NCBI GenBank assembly: GCA_963662155.1
Contig: OY759267.1
Span: 34,700,976-34,764,975, forward strand
Direction of reading: 5' to 3'
DNA length: 64,000 nucleotides
Source: Lamellibrachia columna
Taxonomy: Eukaryota; Annelida; Polychaeta; Sabellida; Siboglinidae
Notes under the pieces: generated by a model
Databases searched by the model: none
What the model was told of the DNA's origin: nothing
The model's input: only the letters and a program-made list of their open reading frames with translations
In this document: in pieces, positions 46,489 through 58,143 of the stretch
How the letters are laid out: each line of letters starts with the position of its first letter
Numbering within the stretch: position 1 is the first letter of the stretch
Translations under genes and position numbers: made by a program

Positions 46489-46494
46489 AATAAA
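46489..46494 (+). terminator. Polyadenylation signal
   Basis: AATAAA, about 160 bases after the stop codon of the terminal exon, followed by a TGTGTGAC element. Confidence 0.5.
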
Positions 46495-47444
46495 CTGTGT
46501 GACAATTGATTTGACGTTTACTTCTACTCAAATAATGCACTCACAATCTAGGATAAATATGATCAATGCTAAACATGTATCATTGGGCATAATAATACAA
46601 TTATTACTATTATATTTATGAAAGCCATTTTAATAAATTGTACCCATTCATTCATGACTCATACATACACATATTCTCTCCCAATTCATTACTGTGTGAT
46701 ATAAATGGGGCACTGTCAGTATTTAGGATCCTAAGCCTGTTGGTCTACTCACTCTGAACTGAATATGCAGCTGCCATGGCATTTTTAATATACAACTATG
46801 TGGCAACACAATTTCTGTGTACAAAATATGCAGTACACAACACCATAACGCTGAATGCCAATACCATACAATACCCATTAGCATGTTTTACAAATTTGAT
46901 CCAGTCAATAAAAAATACAAGGACAACTAAAAATTAACAAGCACAATTGCATGGTGAATCTATAGATTTCACCCAGTATAGTAATTATACACTAATTATA
47001 TCCTTAGTAAATTAATTATCTGATGCATGCAACATACAACGTTTAATTGAACTTAACTTTGCACAATCATGTGTATAATAACAGTTATCAACTTATAATG
47101 ACCACGAACTATACAACAGGAAATAACAGTCATTCCCATATTCTTAAATGTAGGCTAATTGCAGTGACATTAGCCCCAACTATTCATGCATAAAAAAATC
47201 AATCAACCAATTCTCTTTATTGTCCTAAAAGGATAGTTATTTTACAGCTCAAAAAAATCTAATATATATCATGTAAAAAACATTTTAAGATGTGAAAATT
47301 GTCGTATGTATTTTTTTTATTAATACAATTTAATGCATTCATGTATACATATGGTAATTATATAATAAATTAGTATCAAAAGCAAGCAACATATAACAGT
47401 CAAATAATTCAAACCAAACGTTTTGTTTATGTAGCCTACTGGAT
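46495..47444. other. AT-rich intergenic DNA
   Basis: No gene, RNA or repeat family recognised. Confidence 0.5.
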
Positions 47445-47684
47445 ATGTCGCCTACTGAAATATTAATTTTGGTTTATTTGTTTCCTCTCTTGCATTTCAA
47501 CACAGCACAGGTTATAGGTCAAAAACTACCAAATGTCGATGTTCCTCCCATCTTGGGCAGACCTACAGAATTCATTGTTGTAAACATCTTTGTCAAAATA
47601 ATTACCAACGCTATAGATTTCTATCCACGATTAACCTTTGTCCACTACGTAACACTGTTAAAAAATTATTGTTCCATACATTAG
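47445..47684 (+). CDS. Possible N-terminal exon related to Cys-loop ligand-gated channels
   Basis: A 79-residue frame opens with a signal-peptide-like hydrophobic stretch (ILILVYLFPLLHFNTAQ), followed by VDVPPILGRPTEFIVVNIFV. The VPP-x-LGRP-x-V-x-VNIxV pattern resembles the start of the extracellular domain of glycine/GABA-type pentameric receptor subunits, where it begins the first beta strand. No further receptor exons were found and the end of the frame has no clear donor. It could be a stray exon, a retro-fragment or coincidence. Confidence 0.3.
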   Translation: MSPTEILILVYLFPLLHFNTAQVIGQKLPNVDVPPILGRPTEFIVVNIFVKIITNAIDFYPRLTFVHYVTLLKNYCSIH

Positions 47685-48282
47685 GCATGATACCTATCAT
47701 AATAATGTTGGTTTTAAAATGTGGAAGTCACATTTTCTCATGAGGGTGTGACCCAATAGAATAATTTAAATTTGTATGAACGGTCGTAATTTAAGACCAC
47801 TTGTATTATTTAGGTTGCTTGTATCATAAGACATTATTAATTATGGGACAACGGAAAGACACGGTTTACGTACTCAACTCCGTATTTCCCTTCTCAAAGT
47901 TTTTTCTCTACTGGGATAGTTGGTTTGTAGCTATGAAATAAACAAATGTCAATAACAGTATTGTCACATCTTTAGCATTAATAGACATGGTTTTCTGGGA
48001 TGACTTCTGCAAAATGTGTGTGTGCGTGTGCGTGTGTGTGATTCCAAGATTCCACCACACCGCTTATCTGAAATCATACTTTTGTACGTTATTTATTTTA
48101 GTTTGCAGGCCTATGGTACGTTATAATAGTATCTTCATTTATTGTTATATTTTCCACTTTCTCTATCTTTCTCTCTCTTCTAAGAAGAACTTGATAGCAT
48201 GGTCCATATTTGGTATATCCACATTATTAGACCGTCAAGAAAGCAAGTGTCTCCAAGTGGAAAGCCAATAGTTATGTTTCAC
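47685..48282. other. Non-coding, includes short (GT)n tract
   Basis: A GT-rich tract lies at 48017-48040. Nothing else recognised. Confidence 0.5.
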
Positions 48283-48293
48283 CTACCGCATAT

Positions 48294-48576
48294 TTACGGT
48301 GTTCATAACGAACTCTGAGAAGTCAACCAGCAACGCATCGCCGCCTACCAAGAGGAATGTGTATGCAAAAGTTCCATCCCTGTGACGAAACTGTGTTTCA
48401 ATTGTGCTGTTTGATAATGCAGGAACATTTCTGGAATGTTCCTTCTTCTCTCGTAGAAGGAATGGGATTATATCAAGGTCTAAGGAATTAAATACGGGCG
48501 AATGTGTAGATATTAAAATGTAAGCGTACGGGCCGCTAGCTACATGTACACGTCCACGTACACTTACATGTTTCAC
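48294..48576 (-). CDS. Unrecognised open frame, possible exon
   Basis: An open frame of about 94 residues (MKHVSVRGRVHVASGPYAYI, then VPALSNSTIETQFRHRDGTF and GGDALLVDFSEFV) ends at a possible donor (ATGCG/GTAGGT) and has an acceptor-like TAACAG just upstream of 48600. Composition is protein-like, not low complexity. I do not recognise it and no partner exons were found. Confidence 0.25.
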
Positions 48577-48846
48577 GTGCTGAACCTCTGTTAGTATGTT
48601 GTTTAGAGGCGACGTACGTCAGTTCAGAATAGTCATAAAATAACACGTTTGTTTGGACATAATTGTTGACGTTTGTGTCTAAACAACGTTCATGTCTATG
48701 TACATTTGTGATTGTTTGGGATATTACTCAGAACTTCAGAATTATATTATGTGCATTATGTTTATGAAATTGTATTAGTCATGTATTATAATTGCATCGT
48801 TGTTTTAAAGATGTCCTTAGACATCAGACAAATAAGGGATTGTAGT

Positions 48847-48899
48847 ATAAGTTCGCAAAGTCCTAAACACTATACGTGTTTTTGACTTTGCAAACTTAT
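48847..48899. repeat. 53-nt near-perfect hairpin
   Basis: Left arm ATAAGTTCGCAAAGTC (48847-48862) pairs with GACTTTGCAAACTTAT (48884-48899) with one mismatch. Inside it AAACAC pairs with GTGTTT around a 5-base loop. The total stem is about 22 pairs with one 2-base mismatch. Confidence 0.9.
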
Positions 48900-49559
48900 G
48901 CGACCACCCATAACATGGGTAAATTAAGATACGGCGATAGCGGTTTGTTATGTTTATGCATGTGACCGGTTTTCATTCACGGCCATATACCTGGAAATTA
49001 AGTTAGGCCTGCCATTTTGATTTGTTCATCATCCTGTTGCGTAGTCACATTATATTATTCTTTGTGGGGTTGACGTTAATTACCGTGTATACTAATTACC
49101 GCTTGTCATACGGGTTAACTGGCGGACTCCATGTCCTTCACCCTTATTATTGTGTCCGTCATGTTAGTCTTAAATAGTATATAACGATTGAAAAAAGCGT
49201 ATGTGTGTATATCCTTGAATCCGGTTGATTTCCTCTCTCCTTGGTCTTCTCTATTTCTTTCCAGGCTTCCTTCTTTTCGCATACTGCCTCTGTACCTTCA
49301 CAGAGGCAGCCCCTATATTGAAGTATGCTAACAATGTATGCTAACAATGCCCCTATAATGAAGAGAGCGTGTGGACAACGACTACGTAATTCGGTTGGGT
49401 GGGCAACTAGTTCCTGTAACATTACTGCACGTGCAGTTTTATATGGTTTTCAGTCTCTGCTAAGTACAAATCTATTTCGCCAAACACAAATGTTCCAAAC
49501 CACCCATAGCTCAAAAGTGTAGTTGATGAAACTAAAAGGGAGTACAACATTATACATTA

Positions 49560-49660
49560 TTCTTCCCCTATTGTTCACTTTATGCGATTAGATAGGACTT
49601 CGCTCTGCTTTGTATTTGTTCTTATTGTATAGAGTTACAATAAATTTGAATTGAATTTTT
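49560..49660 (+). repeat. Probable LINE 3' tail
   Basis: CTTATTGTATAG…AATAAATTTGAATTGAA resembles the AATAAA + GAATT-repeat 3' ends of L2/CR1-type LINEs. The preceding 200 bases hold only a vague coding trace. Confidence 0.4.
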
Positions 49661-49884
49661 TAGTACAGTCGACTAAACTGATTCATTCAGATAGAGGTAC
49701 TTTTATGTGGATTAAATATATCCATTTAGCAGGTCCATAAACAACTGTTTTATTCAAATTTGTGCTTAGTGTAAGGTGAAAACGTCGTGCTACTTCACTG
49801 AATAAAAGTGTTCTCTCCCCTTTGCAGGCAAATTCCAAATGTATGTTGTCATGAACAACCAGATCTTCATTGGCAATCAACTCG

Positions 49885-50205
49885 CAGCACTCAGTAGGAC
49901 AGGCAAGGTCAGGGTGTGGCACGCCATGGCACTGAACTGGCAGTTAAATATCTCATGATTGCTGCACTCAGTATGACATGCAAGGTCGGGGTGTGGCATA
50001 CAATGAAAGAACTTGCAGGTAAATCTTTCACCGTGGAAGATTTTTCGCTCACATTGGCTCCATTCAATATGACAGGCAATGTCGGGGTATGGCATGCCAT
50101 GGCACAGAACTGGCAGGTAAATCATACGGTGGCTGCACTCAACAGGGCAGGCAAGGTCGGGGTGTGCCATGCCATGACACGACACAGAACTGGCAGGTAA
50201 GGCTC
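49885..50205 (+). repeat. Minisatellite, four ~72-94-bp units
   Basis: Each unit includes a (CACTCAGTA)-GACAGGCAAGGTCGGGGT-like core, GTGGCATGCCATGGCA and an ACTGGCAGGTAAAT segment. Cores start near 49889, 49966, 50060 and 50135. The middle unit spacing is longer. Open frames on both strands are artefacts. Confidence 0.85.
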
Positions 50206-51771
50206 CTCGTGACGGCCAATCAGTGGTCTCTAGGGGGTCGCAGTGGAGATAGTTTTGTATAAGTATATGGACAAATGAAATGTTATGCAAATGAGCAAAA
50301 TTGCACCAGCAATTCGCTATTTCTATGAGGATGTTGTTTCATCATATTTTAATTGTCATCTTTTGAATGAAACTGTGATGTGTATTTCATAAATATCTTG
50401 CAAATACAGCAGTTTTTGAGATTTGTGCATTAAGGTAAAAAGTATTAAAGTATAGCTAATGTGTCCTTGATATACCCATATTCGTTGTAATAATTAAAAA
50501 TAACTGAAGCTTTATATTTACTTGTCATCACGATTAACATGCTTTGCGTTATAACCGTGACAAAACAGATAAATAAAACACAGTGTGCATGTTTTTTATG
50601 CTAGAAAATAAGAAAATATTAGTAGGGGCATTGAAAAACGTGTTGTTGCTATTTTTTAATGATGATAACCAGGTCACTTTTATATAACGTTTATGCACTC
50701 TTATATCCACAGTTGTGTAATTTAAGATAACATATACAAGATAAAGCTTGATTCTCTTTTCAATTAATCCAAATTGAAGCATTGATTATGATTACAGCTA
50801 AAGTCATATTAGTCTGGATGGATACGGTTAGGACACAGCTAATTTCCATGGCATGATCAGCACACAGCCTGGCTTGATGCCCTTGGCATCATTCAAGGTC
50901 ATCTCCATAGAGAACGTGGAACCACACCTTCAGTATATCCACAGTAATGGCTTTGGTAAGTCACATTGAGAGGATCTTGAATTACAAGCATTAGATATTT
51001 AAGTAAATTAGTATATATAATGTTACGTAATAATTTTTTTTTATATACCTTCCATTGTGCTGTTTTCTAGAAAGTGCTGTCTGTGTGGAAATATGGATAA
51101 CTATAGTTGCTATTCTTGGTGTTTTATTGGGAAACTGGGCACCTCTTTGTTGTTAGTGTGGACCCGCCTGTTATGTGAAGAGGAATGCTTTTATTTAAGA
51201 AAAAATAACAACTAATAATTCTTAAATCCGTAAATGCAAATTATAATAATTATACATACATCGACCAATCAAAAGTGTATAATGGATAGACAAAATCATG
51301 GCATGCAATAGGAGCATAAGTTGATAAGACAATAGGGTCATGAGATACATGAATTTAATAGTAAAATTCGAGGAGCTACCTTAATTTTTTTATTAACTCA
51401 AATTATTGGGCCAGCAATTTGCATTTTTGACTGATGTGACTGCTTAAATAATAAATTACTAACTGTAATTCATTGTACGTCTCCAAAGACAGTCAAAATA
51501 AACCTCAGTAACTGGACAATTTGCAGACATTCTGTATATATAAAGCAGTAGAAGAACAATATCCAGTATATATTTTGTCTAATAAACAGTATTTCCGGAA
51601 TAGAGTCCATGAATTTAAAGATAGGATATTGTCCAGATAATATTGGTAGGGATACAATCAGGCGGATCTATGGGTCTGTCAGATTCAGCGTGCTGCCATA
51701 TTGAACGTCCATCTTGGACATGCCACATTTGACACACCTATCAGACGTGTAACCAACGACAATAAGACATC
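50206..51771. other. Non-coding AT-rich interval
   Basis: No gene recognised. A degenerate spliced-like open stretch near 50815-50960 (donor GGTAAG) has no clear homology. Confidence 0.4.
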
Positions 51772-52560
51772 ATGCCGCCCAAGCATCGCCAAAAAAGCTC
51801 GTCAGAGGCTTCTCGCTTTGAAGGTACTGACAATGAACTACTAAAACTTACCTTTATTGCAACTCTGAGTGACAGTGATGTTATAAAACAATTGAAACGA
51901 GCTCTGTTCCCGCAAGAGATTGCTGACAAAATAGACTACTTAGCAGCTCAGACTGAGCAACTAAAACAAACTGTGAAAGAGAAGGACGAGAAAATCAAAC
52001 AACTTGAAAGTAGAGTCGACTTGTTAGAATCGGTCAACGACAGCATCGAGCAATATTCTAGAAGAACCAATTTGAGAATAGAAGGAATACCCGAATCTGT
52101 AGGTATTTGTGAAATTGAAAATGCAATCCTAGACATTGTCAATGATCATATGAAGTTAACCTCAGTCCTGCAGTCTCAGAGAGATTGAGCGAGCGCACAG
52201 AATTGGCCGCCCTAAAACGGATGGCGGGCGACCACGCACTAAGATTTTGACACTAAATAGCAAACGTCGGAGGGACATACACAGCTCGAATCAACCTAAA
52301 ACATCACAATACAGCCTCTGGTCTAAACGTTCGTTTATTTGTTAATGAACACCTCACGAAAACTCGTTCTGAACTTCTGTATGAACTTGGAAAAAAAATG
52401 AACTGATTTCTGACTGTTGGTCTTTCAATAGGAATATCTTGTACACAGACACTCAGGGTGTTGTCCATCAAGTACGAAGTAAACAGGACGCATGTTTCAA
52501 GGTGCGCAGTGTTTGACGCCTGCGTTACGTAACTCCTGTGAACATTCCCGAGACACAGCT
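51772..52560 (+). pseudogene. LINE ORF1 (coiled coil + RNA-binding region), frameshifted
   Basis: The frame begins MPPKHRQKSSSEASRF, then a long heptad-rich coiled coil (about residues 55-100: EQLKQTVKEKDEKIKQLES…) and EQYSRRTNLRIEGIPES, the start of the RRM-like region typical of LINE ORF1 nucleic-acid chaperones. The annotated frame ends at 52188, but another frame continues coherently: IERAHRIGRPKTDGGRPRTK, then LTKTRSELLYELGKKM, ending near 52540. A shift near 52180 and an extra shift near 52300 have broken it. No ORF2 follows, so this is a 3'-deleted fragment. Confidence 0.75.
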
Positions 52561-53364
52561 GCGTCAAATGACATAAGCATTGTCTGGCACTTGCACACTT
52601 GCACACCTTCAATTAATATAACATATCCATGTTATACGGATAGATGATTTATTACAGAGTATCATTTTATTTTTCAGACTAAATACAATTACAGTACTAT
52701 TTAGTTATGCTGATTTGTAGTTGGTACATGCCAAATCAAGGCAGTAGGTTAATATATTACTATTGTTTTTGTTTTAAAAACAATTTTTCGATATCAAGAA
52801 TATAACCACCTAAGCCTATGTGCGCATATCATTTAATGGGCACGTGAGATTATTAATGATTGGCAGACCTATCTCACCATTGTATTGTGACTTGTATTAT
52901 CACCATTACTCTCGGTACCTCGATGGTAAGCACGTTGAACAATCCCAAGGACTGGATAGCGTGCTGTATAACAACGTACCTTTACTTGAGGTTTTCTTAC
53001 AGGTGTTGAGGTAGTTTTTTTGGTGGACCGAGAGTAAATAGTATAAAGGATCACTTCAATCGGATCGTTGTTGCCTATCCCCATTTTGTGTGTTTACACA
53101 AGTAGGTGTCATAATGTCGAATTTCTGCGAATTGCTATTATATGAACTATTTTCCTGAATATGGTAAAGTAAATGTTAGAGTGTATATAGACGAATTGCA
53201 TCGACAAGTTATGCAATAATAGTATCCAAGTGTGGTGTGGGAGCCCACATTGGAAGTTTATTGTTAGGCATGGGGCATGACCAGGTTATGCAATAATTGT
53301 ACCCATGATGTTTTCGCTTTTGGCGTGGTACATTATATTAAAAGGGGTATCAACGTAATGGGAC
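52561..53364. other. Non-coding interval
   Basis: No feature recognised. Confidence 0.4.
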
Positions 53365-53720
53365 CGTCCACGACACGTTCGTCGTCTCCAAGTCATGTTG
53401 ACGGCCGACTTACAGAGCGTTCAGCCGACTGTTCAACTGCCTTCCCCGCGCGCGCGACACCAGTGCGTCCGCACGAGCTATCGTCACGACACGTTAGCCG
53501 TCGTCACGACACGTTAGCCGTCTCCACGACATATTGCCGGCTGACATACTGTACGTCCAGCTGACCGTCCAACTGTCTTCCCCGTGTGTGACACCAGAGC
53601 GTCCGCGTCAGCCGTCGTCATGAAACATCGCCGTCTCCACGATCTATTGACATCTGGCTTACTATCGTCCAGCCGACAACAACCTCGACATCACTGCGGT
53701 CGAACGTATTCTGCTGCCGG
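53365..53720 (+). repeat. GC-rich degenerate tandem repeats
   Basis: TCGTCACGACACGTTAGCCG occurs twice head to tail at 53481-53520 with a decayed third copy. The larger block TTCAGCCGACTG…TTCCCCGCGC…GACACCAGTGCGTCCG (from 53420) recurs from 53555 in degenerate form, a period of about 135. GC content is well above the surroundings. Confidence 0.8.
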
Positions 53721-53737
53721 TGAGATTATGTGACCGC

Positions 53738-54430
53738 CCAGCAAACACATAACATTTGTATAACATTTGATAAAGGTTATATACATGTTATAACGAAAAC
53801 ATTTTTCAATAACATTTCGTAAATGTAAATAAAATGTTATGTAAAATTTCAGAAACATCATACAGATGTTTTTAAGATAACGTAATTTTACAGTTTCCAG
53901 TGATATTTTTAAAAAACCTTTTTGAACAATGTTTTATTAAAACATATATATAACATCATAAAAACATGTTTGACAAAGGAACATAAACATCACAAACATT
54001 TTATTTTAATGTTTTATTAAAAATTTCACTTTGAAAGGTATCAAAAAACCTTTGATTTTATGGCTAAACCCAGCAAACACAATACTGTTTTAAAAACATC
54101 AGAAAAATGTTTTCTAAAATGTCATAAAAAATTTTTTTAATGTTATAATAATATCAAAATGTGCCATCTTGGAAACATTTGAAAAACCTTTTTTGAACAA
54201 TGTTTTATTAAAACATATATATAACATCATAAAAACATTTTTGACAAAGGAGCATAACATCACAAAAAAATTATTTTAATGTTTTATTAAAACATTTCAC
54301 TTTGAAAGGTATCAGAAAAGCTTTAATTTTATGGCTGAGCCCAGCAAACACAATACTTTTTTAAAAACATAAGACATTTTTTTTTTAAATGTAATAACAA
54401 TTTTTTTTTATGTTATAATAATATCAAAAT
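53738..54430 (+). repeat. AT-rich ~270-bp tandem repeat, ~2.5 units
   Basis: CCCAGCAAACACA recurs at about 53742, 54069 and 54341. Between them the same order of blocks (AACCTTTTTTGAACAATG, ATATATATAACATCATAAAA, TTCACTTTGAAAGGTATC) repeats at 53915-54060 and 54185-54335. Units are several percent diverged and enriched in AACATT. No coding capacity. Confidence 0.85.
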
Positions 54431-55024
54431 GTGCGAAGCGAAGCCAGCGACAGCGATTGATGTCGGCGGCAGCGCAAAACAAACAACACGTTGATACTCG
54501 TTCATTGACATTGTTCACCTAATGTTTCTTGAGAATTGTCAAAGCAATTCTAAGTAGGTTTAAGCAGGCCCAGTTGGCATTTTCCCCTGGCGGCAGAAAT
54601 TCGGGATCCACGACCGACCGCGTTATATCCGAATCCGCGTAATATTACATTACATCGTAAATTTAATCGTTTTCGCGACGCGAAACCAACGAAAATACGA
54701 ATTCGTCATCCGCATATGAAACGATGTTAAGTGGTGCGTAATAAATGTATGCTTCGGTCGAGATCGGTTGAAAGACGAGGTGATACAATTATTAATTCTA
54801 CCTATTGTATTTTTCTGCGTTTTATCAGCTTATATACCACGTTTGTCAAATCATATACGTTTTCGGCTGCTCAGGTCCAGGTTATTATTTTCGATTCGTA
54901 GGCCTGTTGGTCCAGTACATCATCATTGTAGTAGATCTATTCCATAACAAAATACGTACGTGTGTTTTATTCAGTTCGAGAGTCAAGAGGGTGTGACATT
55001 TAAAAATAATACACGTTGATGCTA
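54431..55024. other. Non-coding, possible DNA-transposon end
   Basis: A GATCCACGACCGACCGCGTTATATCCG stretch near 54608 resembles a decayed pogo/Tigger terminus (compare 59620-59677). Nothing else recognised. Confidence 0.3.
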
Positions 55025-55049
55025 GTATACTCGTTTAATACCTTATACC

Positions 55050-58000
55050 TTAATATACCTTATGACGATTCTGATCGCAGGATCCAGTTGGTTCCTCCAT
55101 GATCAGATCTTCAGAATCAAATATTTTTATATCATCATTTCCGGTTCCATTAGTTATTGTTAAAGGAGATTCATAGTCGTATATTATTGCCTGGGTAGAC
55201 CAGAATTTGTCTAATTTGTTTTTAAATGAGTTAATTGATCTAGCTTGCACTACAGAGTTTGGGAGACTATTCCATGGTTCAGCCACTCTAAGAGGGAATG
55301 CATTTTTTCTTAAATTTATTTTTGCTCTTTGGGTAAATATTTTAAGGGAGTGTCCTCTATTTCCTGATCTAAGTGTGACATCCTCCCATTTCAGGAGGTT
55401 TGGTGCAGATTCATTATCGTACAATTCGTGCATTATTTTGTAGACTTCTATCATGTCTCCTCTTAGCCTTCGGTATGCTAATGTGGGTAGCTTCAGTAAT
55501 TTTAGTCTTTCTATATATGATAAATCCCTCATACCAGGAAGTTCTTTTGTGGCTCTTCTATGGACGTTTTCTATTGCTATTTTATGTTTTATCTTATATG
55601 GATACCATACTGCTACGGCATATTCTAGGTGAGATCTAACCATTGTCTTATATAGTGGCAAAAAAGTGTGTGTGTCTAGGAATTGGAAGGTTCTTCGGAT
55701 TATTTTTGTCATTTTGGTTGCTTTATTTACCACTTGGTTTATGTGATCATCAAATGACAATTTTGAATCGATAATTACACCTAAGTCAGTTTGCTTATCT
55801 ATGGTGGCTAGAGAATGTTTAACATTATTGCTTGTCATGAAATATTCATTTTCACCTATATTATTTTTTCCAATTTCCATGTGTTTACATTTGTCTGGGT
55901 GGAATTTTAATAGCCATTTGTCGCTCCATTGTTCTAGGATACTTAAATCTTGTTGTAGTATATCCTGATAATTTTTATTAGTTATGGCTCTAAATATCTT
56001 AATGTCATCAGCGAACAGGAATGTATTGGATTCAGTTAAATCTGGCAGGTCGTTTACGTATAGAACAAACAGTAAGGGTCCTAGGACAGATCCCTGCGGT
56101 ATCCCTGATGTTACCTTGTGCCAGTTTGATTATTTTCCATTTACTGCTACCTTTCGTCGTCTATTTGTGATGAATGCCTCAATCCAGTTAACTAAATCAT
56201 TCCTAATGTTAAAACTTTTTAATTTACTTATTAGTCTCGTATGTGGCACAGTATCAAAAGCCTTTTGAAAATCCATATAAATAACGTCTATGTAATTACC
56301 CTTATCCATTTCTGAGGTCCATTCATCTAGTATTTTAATTAGTTGGAGAACTGTTGATCTGCCAGAGATAAAACCATATTGTTTTTGACTGAACAGACCA
56401 TTGACTTTCATGTAACTGATGATGTGATTTCTAATAATTTTTTCCATGCATTTACAAACTACGTTTGTTAGGCTTATTGGACGGTAGTTGCAAGCTAATT
56501 TCTTGTTTCCTTTTTTTATATATTGCTGATATTTTGGCATCCTTCCATTCGTCGGGAATACTTGATGTTTTTATAGATGTTTCAAATATTTTTTGTAATG
56601 GGAGACAGATATTTTCTGACAACTCAGTTAGTAATCTGGCACCAATTTCATCAGGGCCAGGCGATTTGCTTATATTAAGTTCTTTTAATGTTAGTAATAT
56701 TATGTTTTCAGTTACTTTTAGCTCATCCATTGCTAGTTTAATATTTACTTTGGGTGTAGTTGGGATAGACCCTGTCTGTTCAGTAGTGAATACACTGGAG
56801 AAGTAGTTGGCAAGAATATTTGCTTTTTCTTCATCTTCAGTTGTTGTTTGGGATTTCGGATTTGTGTGGTCTATATTAAGTTCCCCAATTCCTTGTTTAA
56901 CTGTAGTTTTGGATTTATAATAGTTCCAGAAGACTTTAGGGTTTTTCTTAGTTTGAATGGCTAATTTTTTTTCAAACTCCTTTCGGAGCTATCTGGTTAA
57001 AGCTCGGATTTTATTCCTGCTTTTACAATACTCTAGATATTTTGTCCCATCCCTTGTTTCAATGTATCTTGTCCATAGTCTATTTTTACGTCTAATTAGT
57101 TTTCTGGTGTTTGCATTCAGGGGGAAATTTCCCTTTCTGTAATTTGAAACTTCTTTTTGAGGTACGTATTTATCTTCTAATAATCTTAGTACTGTTTTAA
57201 GGATTTCCCATTGGTCGTTAACGTTGTCTTTACAGTCTTTAAATTTCTCTTCCCAATTTATATCTGAACACTCTTTCCTCATTTCTTCATAATTTGCCTT
57301 ATTGAATAGCTTCCGTTTTTTAGTGTATTTATTTGTTATAACTTTGCACAAAATATTGAATGTAATGACACAGTGGTCACTTTTACCTAGAGGGCTGAGG
57401 TATTCTATTTCCCCTATGTTGTCTTCTTCGTTTGATAAAATCAGATCTAAAAGGTTTGTGTTAGTTGTGCCTCGTCCTCTGGTGGGATTTGAGACATGTT
57501 GATACATGAATGTGTCTCTAAGGCATTCTACTAATTTAAAATTTAGGTTACTGGGGTTAATTGATTTGGTCGTCCAATGTTTCCAGCTAATATCTGGGAG
57601 ATTGAAATCTCCTGTAATTACAATGTGTGAATATTTAAGTCCTGATGTGGATCTAATCATATTTAGAAGTTCTGCGTTATTTTCTTCTGACCCCCCATCG
57701 CTCTTATATATGCATACAAAGAGAAGTTTGGTTTTATTTTTAAGTTTAATTTCTATAAATAAGCATTCCTTGAAGGTTGAGACCAGGTTTATATTTTCTG
57801 CGTATATGGAATTTAAGACGTACATTATAATACCCCTACCTTCATTATTTTCTATATTTTTGGAGAACAATGTATAGCCTTCTAAGTAAAATTCTGGTAT
57901 GGTTACAGTGCATTTGGGGTTTTTTGGTTTTACCTCGTTAATTGCTATTAGGTGAGGTTTCAGTTCTTTAATTCTTTGTTCAAATTCATTTTGCTTGTTC

Positions 58001-58143
58001 CTTAGTTGGTCAGCATTGGTATAAAAACACAGAATGTTGCCTATGTCATTAAGATTATTTTTATTAACATTTGTTTTACCATCCGTCACTCTAGGTGTAG
58101 TCTTTACTGGCTTTTCCTTATCTTTCTTATTTTTCTCTCCCAT
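55050..58143 (-). pseudogene. CR1-like ORF2: endonuclease and reverse transcriptase
   Basis: Residues 1-384 (58143-56989) hold the APE-like endonuclease, which nicks target DNA: LCFYTNADQLRNKQNEF, IAINEVKPKNP (catalytic Glu), VITGDFNLPDISW, NLLDLILSN and SPLGKSDHCVITF (Ser-Asp-His). A TAG near 56986 follows ALTR. The RT fingers are at 56730-56480 (NISKSPGPDEIGARLL, SIPDEWKDAKISAIYKK). A frameshift near 56490 leads to NYRPISLTNVVCKCME and DFQKAFDTVPHTR. A TAA at about 56130 follows VNGK. After that SGIPQGSVLGPLLFVLYVND, LFADDIKIF and the C-terminal domain (LPLYKTMVRSHLEYAVAVW…) run to the stop at 55050. All catalytic residues are present. Confidence 0.88.

Noticed and set aside
49877..50290. 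Cys/His-rich proteins over 49.9-50.3 kb
   Set aside because: They are translations of a minisatellite and are open on both strands.
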